A stretch of 32,502 nucleotides of DNA, from the IMG/VR virus record IMGVR_UViG_3300017714_000077, positions 1 through 32,502 of that record; one strand, 5' to 3'. The stretch is from a virus. Of this stretch, positions 29,601-32,502 are shown piece by piece. How positions within the stretch are numbered: the first letter of the stretch is position 1; every line of letters begins with the position of its first letter. The notes beneath the pieces were generated by a model. It had not been told where the DNA came from. It ran no database searches and saw nothing but the letters and a program-made list of their open reading frames with translations. Both the position numbers and the translations under genes were made by a program.

Positions 29601-32492
29601 CCATTCCAGAATTTAAGATATCAGCAACCACTTAAGAACCTATTCCCACAACTCGATAGAGATAATCCAGTCTCTGACCCAGAGCAAACGAGAACATTTG
29701 CTCTTCCAACTCCTCTTGGACTTACTGAGGTTAATGATCCTCAGAAAAACCTGACTAAAGAGGTAATTAATAAGAATATTAGAGACATCAAGATTGGATT
29801 TGATGTTGCAGATGTTCTATCTCAGAGTGGTATTGCTCACACTATCCAAACTTTAGGTGACCATGGATTCAATGCGGTCACTAAAGTTGGTGTTACTAGC
29901 ACTGGTTTAAATTATGGTAATGGTTCTGGAAGTATTCAGACTCTTTATAATGCTAACTTAGTTGGTTTTGGCAACTCTGATACAGGTAAGTTTGCTACAG
30001 CAAACGTTCAAATTGATGTTGATGGTGCAATTACTGCTGTCAAGATTGTTGACGGTGGATCTGCATATGGTATTGGTAACACTCTTGCTGTTACTGGTAT
30101 TGGTTCTACTGGGGGATTTGTTCAAGGTTATGTTACTGTTGAAGAAATCCATAACAGTGTTGGTGATGCTATCAGACTTGATGGTATTAGGGATGATCGT
30201 TTTGTAGATTATAATAACATCTATACCATCTCTGGAATTACTTTAGGTGATGATGTTAATGTAAATGTAACTTCTGCATCTGAGATCCTTGCTAAATTCC
30301 CATTCACGGGAGCACAAGCAGTCGCTGGTATCAATACTAATGGATTGAGTAATATATCTGCAGCAATTCTTTCAGATGTTACTGCCTATATGACAGGTAA
30401 GACTGTAGGTATTACTTCAATTACTTACAATAACCTGACTGGTATTGCTAGTGTTACTTGTGACAACTCTCACGGAATGTTGGTTGGTAACAACATTAAG
30501 TTTGGTGGATTCTCCGAAGATATTCTGAATGGTGACTTCACCGTTGATACTGTCTACACTGTTGATAGTCTGTCAGTTAAAGTTGGCGTCGGTACTACAG
30601 TAGTATCACCAACTGGTGGTGGACTAATTTATCCTAAAGGTATTACATCTCAGGCAGATAGTATTGATTTTAATGATGAAGCAGTATCTGCTAGATTGGT
30701 TCCTCAGTATGCGGGTATTCAAACCAATATTGTTGCCTCTTTAACTGACACTACTCTCAACACTTTGACCGTGCAAAATGCAAGTCACGGTGGTTGGGAT
30801 GTTGGTGATTATCTCGTTATGAATAATGAGATCATGCGTATTAGTCAGTCAGTTAGTAGTGAGAATGCTATTGATGTCTTCCGTGGATTGTTTGGATCAC
30901 AAAAACAACAGCACCCAATTGGATCTGTAGTTAAGAAAGTTAGTTTTAAACCTGTTGAATTTAGAAGAAACTCTATTCAACGTGCATCTGGACATACTTT
31001 TGAATATCTTGGATTCGGTCCTGGTAACTACTCTACTGCACTCCCAGAGAGACAGGATAGACAGTTTAAGCAGGTTGAGAGATTGTTATCTCAGTCAGTA
31101 TCTATTGACGGTGGTACTCCATTCTATAATGGACTTGATGATAGAGGTAATTCTTATACTGTTAACAAATTCACTAGTGGTACAACTGGTAAAGACTTAG
31201 TTACTAATGCACCAGTTCCTACTGTAAGAGGTGAAGACATCACTAGTGATAGTGGTGAGATTGGATTTGATGTAACTTCTAGTGAACAACTTACAATTAA
31301 TAGGGGATTGGTTGTTGATGGTGGTAAGGACAATGTTATCATCTCTGAGTTCAATGGACCTGCGGTATTCAATAAGAAAATTACTGCAAATGCTCCGATT
31401 GAAGGTAATAGTGTTCTGATCCAGGGTGATCAAACTATTGCTAGAGAGTACACTGTTGGTATCTCTACACCACAAGTTGCTGGAAACGTTGGTAACGTTG
31501 TATATGACGCTGAACCAAGATCTGGTGGTGAAATTGGGTGGGTTTATACTAACGATAATAACTGGAAGAAGTTTGCTCCTATCCAAGCAAATCCAGACAA
31601 CTATTACGTTGGTCTTTGGAGTGGTTCATTCAAGGGTGATGGTAGTCAGTTAACAAACGTATCTGATGTTTGGGTATTTGACGGTGTTGGTGTCTCGACT
31701 ACCGCACAAGTTGGTATTGAAACTAGTCAAGCAAAAGCAGGATATTCTCTGTATGCTGCTGGTCCTGTTCTCTTTGAGAATAACGTTGAATTTAGAATGG
31801 GTTCCTTAGTTTGGAACGTTACTGATGGGTGGATTGTTGAGACTGGTATTACTACTTTTAATCAGCAAGTCAACTTTAACACTACAAACACTATTGGTAT
31901 TGCAACGTTTGTTAATGATGTTATTGTCACAACAGATAAAAACACCACAGGTGATACTCAAGGTAATTATGTAAGATTTACTCAAACTGATCAGGCACTC
32001 AATAGTTCTTACTTCTATGGTGGAATTAAGTTTGAAGGTAGAGACATCAGTAATGATGGTGAGCGCGGATTTGTTAAGGGTGTATCTGAAGGTACTTCTG
32101 GTCAATTTGGATTAAGTTTTGGTACTCAAGACTCTGGTCCATCTAATCCTTTAGAAAGACTGAGAATTAATAAAGATGGAAATGCTACATTCTCTGGAAC
32201 TGTTACTGCAAACTCTGACGAGAGACTTAAAGAAAATGTTGTTGGTATCACTAACGCACTTGATAAAGTTCTCGATCTGCGAGGTGTATTCTTTAATAGA
32301 ATAGGTGATCCAGAACGTCAGATTGGTGTAATTGCACAAGAAGTTGAGAAGGTTATTCCTGAATTAGTTCTTGAGGCGAGTGATGGAGTTAAATCTGTTG
32401 CATACCAGAATATGGTTGCGGTTCTGATTGAGGCAATCAAGGAGCAGCAAGAACAGATCAACGAGTTGAAGGACAGGTTGGACAATCTCTAA
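26667..32492 (+). CDS. Giant tail-fibre-type structural protein with S74 self-cleaving chaperone domain
   Basis: A 1941-residue protein from the ATG at 26667 (a TTG 12 bases earlier is unlikely). The N-terminus (MGLSRLDNFLKNSRGDILYV, then RPFKTIQRALIEAARFSY) is typical of cyanophage tail fibres and resembles the start of a pectate-lyase-like beta-helix. The middle ~1600 residues are long runs of short strands with Gly, Asn, Ser and Thr turns. The last ~92 residues are an endosialidase-type intramolecular chaperone (peptidase S74): NSDERLKENVVG with S1850 and K1855 as the cleavage dyad, IGVIAQEVEKVIPELV and a C-terminal coiled coil. This domain folds the trimer and is then cut off just before S1850. 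It probably contacts the host surface. Confidence 0.85.
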   Translation: MGLSRLDNFLKNSRGDILYVDPSSIDSTDSIENQGNSLVRPFKTIQRALIEAARFSYQKGFDNDRFSRTTIIVYPGEHLIDNRPGWIPIHDNPQGGNNYLTRSGSASNALSEFTLDTNFDIDDPDNDLYKMNSVYGGVIIPRGTSIVGLDLRKTKIRPKFVPDPSDTDISRTCLFRVTGTCYFYQFTFFDADPSSRVFKDYSTSIFVPNFSHHKLTCFEYADGVNPVAFNDSFLNYNTTRTDLDLYYQRIGLAFGASSGREIGPDTPDSGVDIQTKVDEFRIVGSKGENIGISSIKAGNGVTANTTITVDLVEELDGLDVDTPIRIEGVPTGGYNGSFVINSVESKTRINYEVSSPPANPLPSIVAGSATLNIVVDSVTSASPYIFNCSLRSVFGMCGLHADGSKATGFKSMVVAQFTGIGLQKDDEAFVKYNAISGVYEDSTAVENLHTDTSAVYKPDYENFHIKGSNDAFLQLVSVFAIGYANHFLSDTGGDMSITNSNSNFGAKALICVGFRNNAFPRDDTGFITHILPPQELTTDEVNLEWEAIDVARTVSVGQTSRLYLYNQFNANVSPQSVIQGYRIGAKNQDRLKVIININGQPEVKQADIIMPETQGTGVFETTATKIHTVGRTAIGINSITSNIFTLTQPHSFISGESLRILSDDGELPDGLDHNRLYYAITAGINTDQVKLGQTLNDTISASAVTVNSKGGILQIESRVSDKKSGDIAHPVQYDDTQQQWYVQVSEDSTKNNIYSTIVGLGTLSLGDASPKTFISRTPDNRSLEDKIYKVRYVVPRDSSVLGRPPEDSFVLQESGQTVGLTNNEISKFKSVSPVILSNSSELRNPRMLASAVWDATSGIATIHTEVPHQLSTGSQVQIFNVVSTANTTGIANTGFNGVFAVTGRPDRKAFTVGLNTNPGQFDNNTDLRTTDLPRYERKNLNNTLFVYKKEEVQEYIPNAKDGVYHLTLIDASSKPAVTPFQNLRYQQPLKNLFPQLDRDNPVSDPEQTRTFALPTPLGLTEVNDPQKNLTKEVINKNIRDIKIGFDVADVLSQSGIAHTIQTLGDHGFNAVTKVGVTSTGLNYGNGSGSIQTLYNANLVGFGNSDTGKFATANVQIDVDGAITAVKIVDGGSAYGIGNTLAVTGIGSTGGFVQGYVTVEEIHNSVGDAIRLDGIRDDRFVDYNNIYTISGITLGDDVNVNVTSASEILAKFPFTGAQAVAGINTNGLSNISAAILSDVTAYMTGKTVGITSITYNNLTGIASVTCDNSHGMLVGNNIKFGGFSEDILNGDFTVDTVYTVDSLSVKVGVGTTVVSPTGGGLIYPKGITSQADSIDFNDEAVSARLVPQYAGIQTNIVASLTDTTLNTLTVQNASHGGWDVGDYLVMNNEIMRISQSVSSENAIDVFRGLFGSQKQQHPIGSVVKKVSFKPVEFRRNSIQRASGHTFEYLGFGPGNYSTALPERQDRQFKQVERLLSQSVSIDGGTPFYNGLDDRGNSYTVNKFTSGTTGKDLVTNAPVPTVRGEDITSDSGEIGFDVTSSEQLTINRGLVVDGGKDNVIISEFNGPAVFNKKITANAPIEGNSVLIQGDQTIAREYTVGISTPQVAGNVGNVVYDAEPRSGGEIGWVYTNDNNWKKFAPIQANPDNYYVGLWSGSFKGDGSQLTNVSDVWVFDGVGVSTTAQVGIETSQAKAGYSLYAAGPVLFENNVEFRMGSLVWNVTDGWIVETGITTFNQQVNFNTTNTIGIATFVNDVIVTTDKNTTGDTQGNYVRFTQTDQALNSSYFYGGIKFEGRDISNDGERGFVKGVSEGTSGQFGLSFGTQDSGPSNPLERLRINKDGNATFSGTVTANSDERLKENVVGITNALDKVLDLRGVFFNRIGDPERQIGVIAQEVEKVIPELVLEASDGVKSVAYQNMVAVLIEAIKEQQEQINELKDRLDNL

Positions 32493-32502
32493 ACTGTCAC
32501 GG

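Overview
This window is a stretch of an AT-rich T4-like cyanophage (a marine contractile-tailed phage of the Kyanoviridae type, infecting Synechococcus or Prochlorococcus). The evidence is the T4 gene order 33-59-32, a large T4-type baseplate and tail module, and three genes that make sense only in a cyanobacterial host: a CP12-like Calvin-cycle regulator, the bilin reductase pcyA, and a DUF1825 protein of the type shared with cyanobacteria. All calls come from reading the translated sequence and remembered family motifs; no database search was run.

Layout. 1-3350 (+): end of phoH, a PD-(D/E)XK exonuclease, late-transcription co-activator gp33, helicase loader gp59, a DUF1825 protein and the ssDNA-binding protein gp32. 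These are tightly packed replication and late-transcription genes. gp32 has its own leader, with a sigma70-like promoter, a perfect 10-bp inverted repeat and a possible pseudoknot. It also has a terminator, which lies inside the converging gp53 gene. 3357-8292 (-): an operon reading gp4 (head-completion nuclease), a probable gp2 DNA-end protector, gp48 (tail-tube cap) and a much enlarged gp53 (baseplate wedge) containing a beta-propeller. 8336-22036 (+): tail-tube initiator gp54, hub proteins gp26 and gp51, two large related tape-measure-like proteins (the second with an M23 peptidase domain), a gp27-like hub protein, CP12, a gp5-like OB-fold hub protein without lysozyme, a separate beta-helix spike protein, and two structural proteins sharing a duplicated domain.

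22033-26634 is a mixed-strand cargo island: a 2OG-Fe(II) oxygenase, an antisense glycosyltransferase-like gene overlapping it, pcyA, an unknown gene, tRNA-Leu(UAA), a small unknown gene, a two-domain protein resembling the 'sporadic carbohydrate cluster' families (with an unusual HxG iron-site motif), and a 56-residue gene. 26667-32492 is a giant tail-fibre-type protein ending in a self-cleaving S74 chaperone domain.

How it works together. The left end supports replication and turns on late transcription; gp33 would act at the TATAAATA-like late promoters seen before several genes here. The middle builds the cell-puncturing baseplate hub, spike and tail-tube scaffold, with peptidoglycan hydrolysis apparently moved from gp5 to the M23 domain. 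CP12 and PcyA would redirect host carbon and pigment metabolism. The glycan-related genes may alter the host surface or decorate virions. The most interesting items are the gp32 leader, the nested gp53 architecture, and the HxG oxygenase/carbohydrate-cluster fusion beside a glycosyltransferase.
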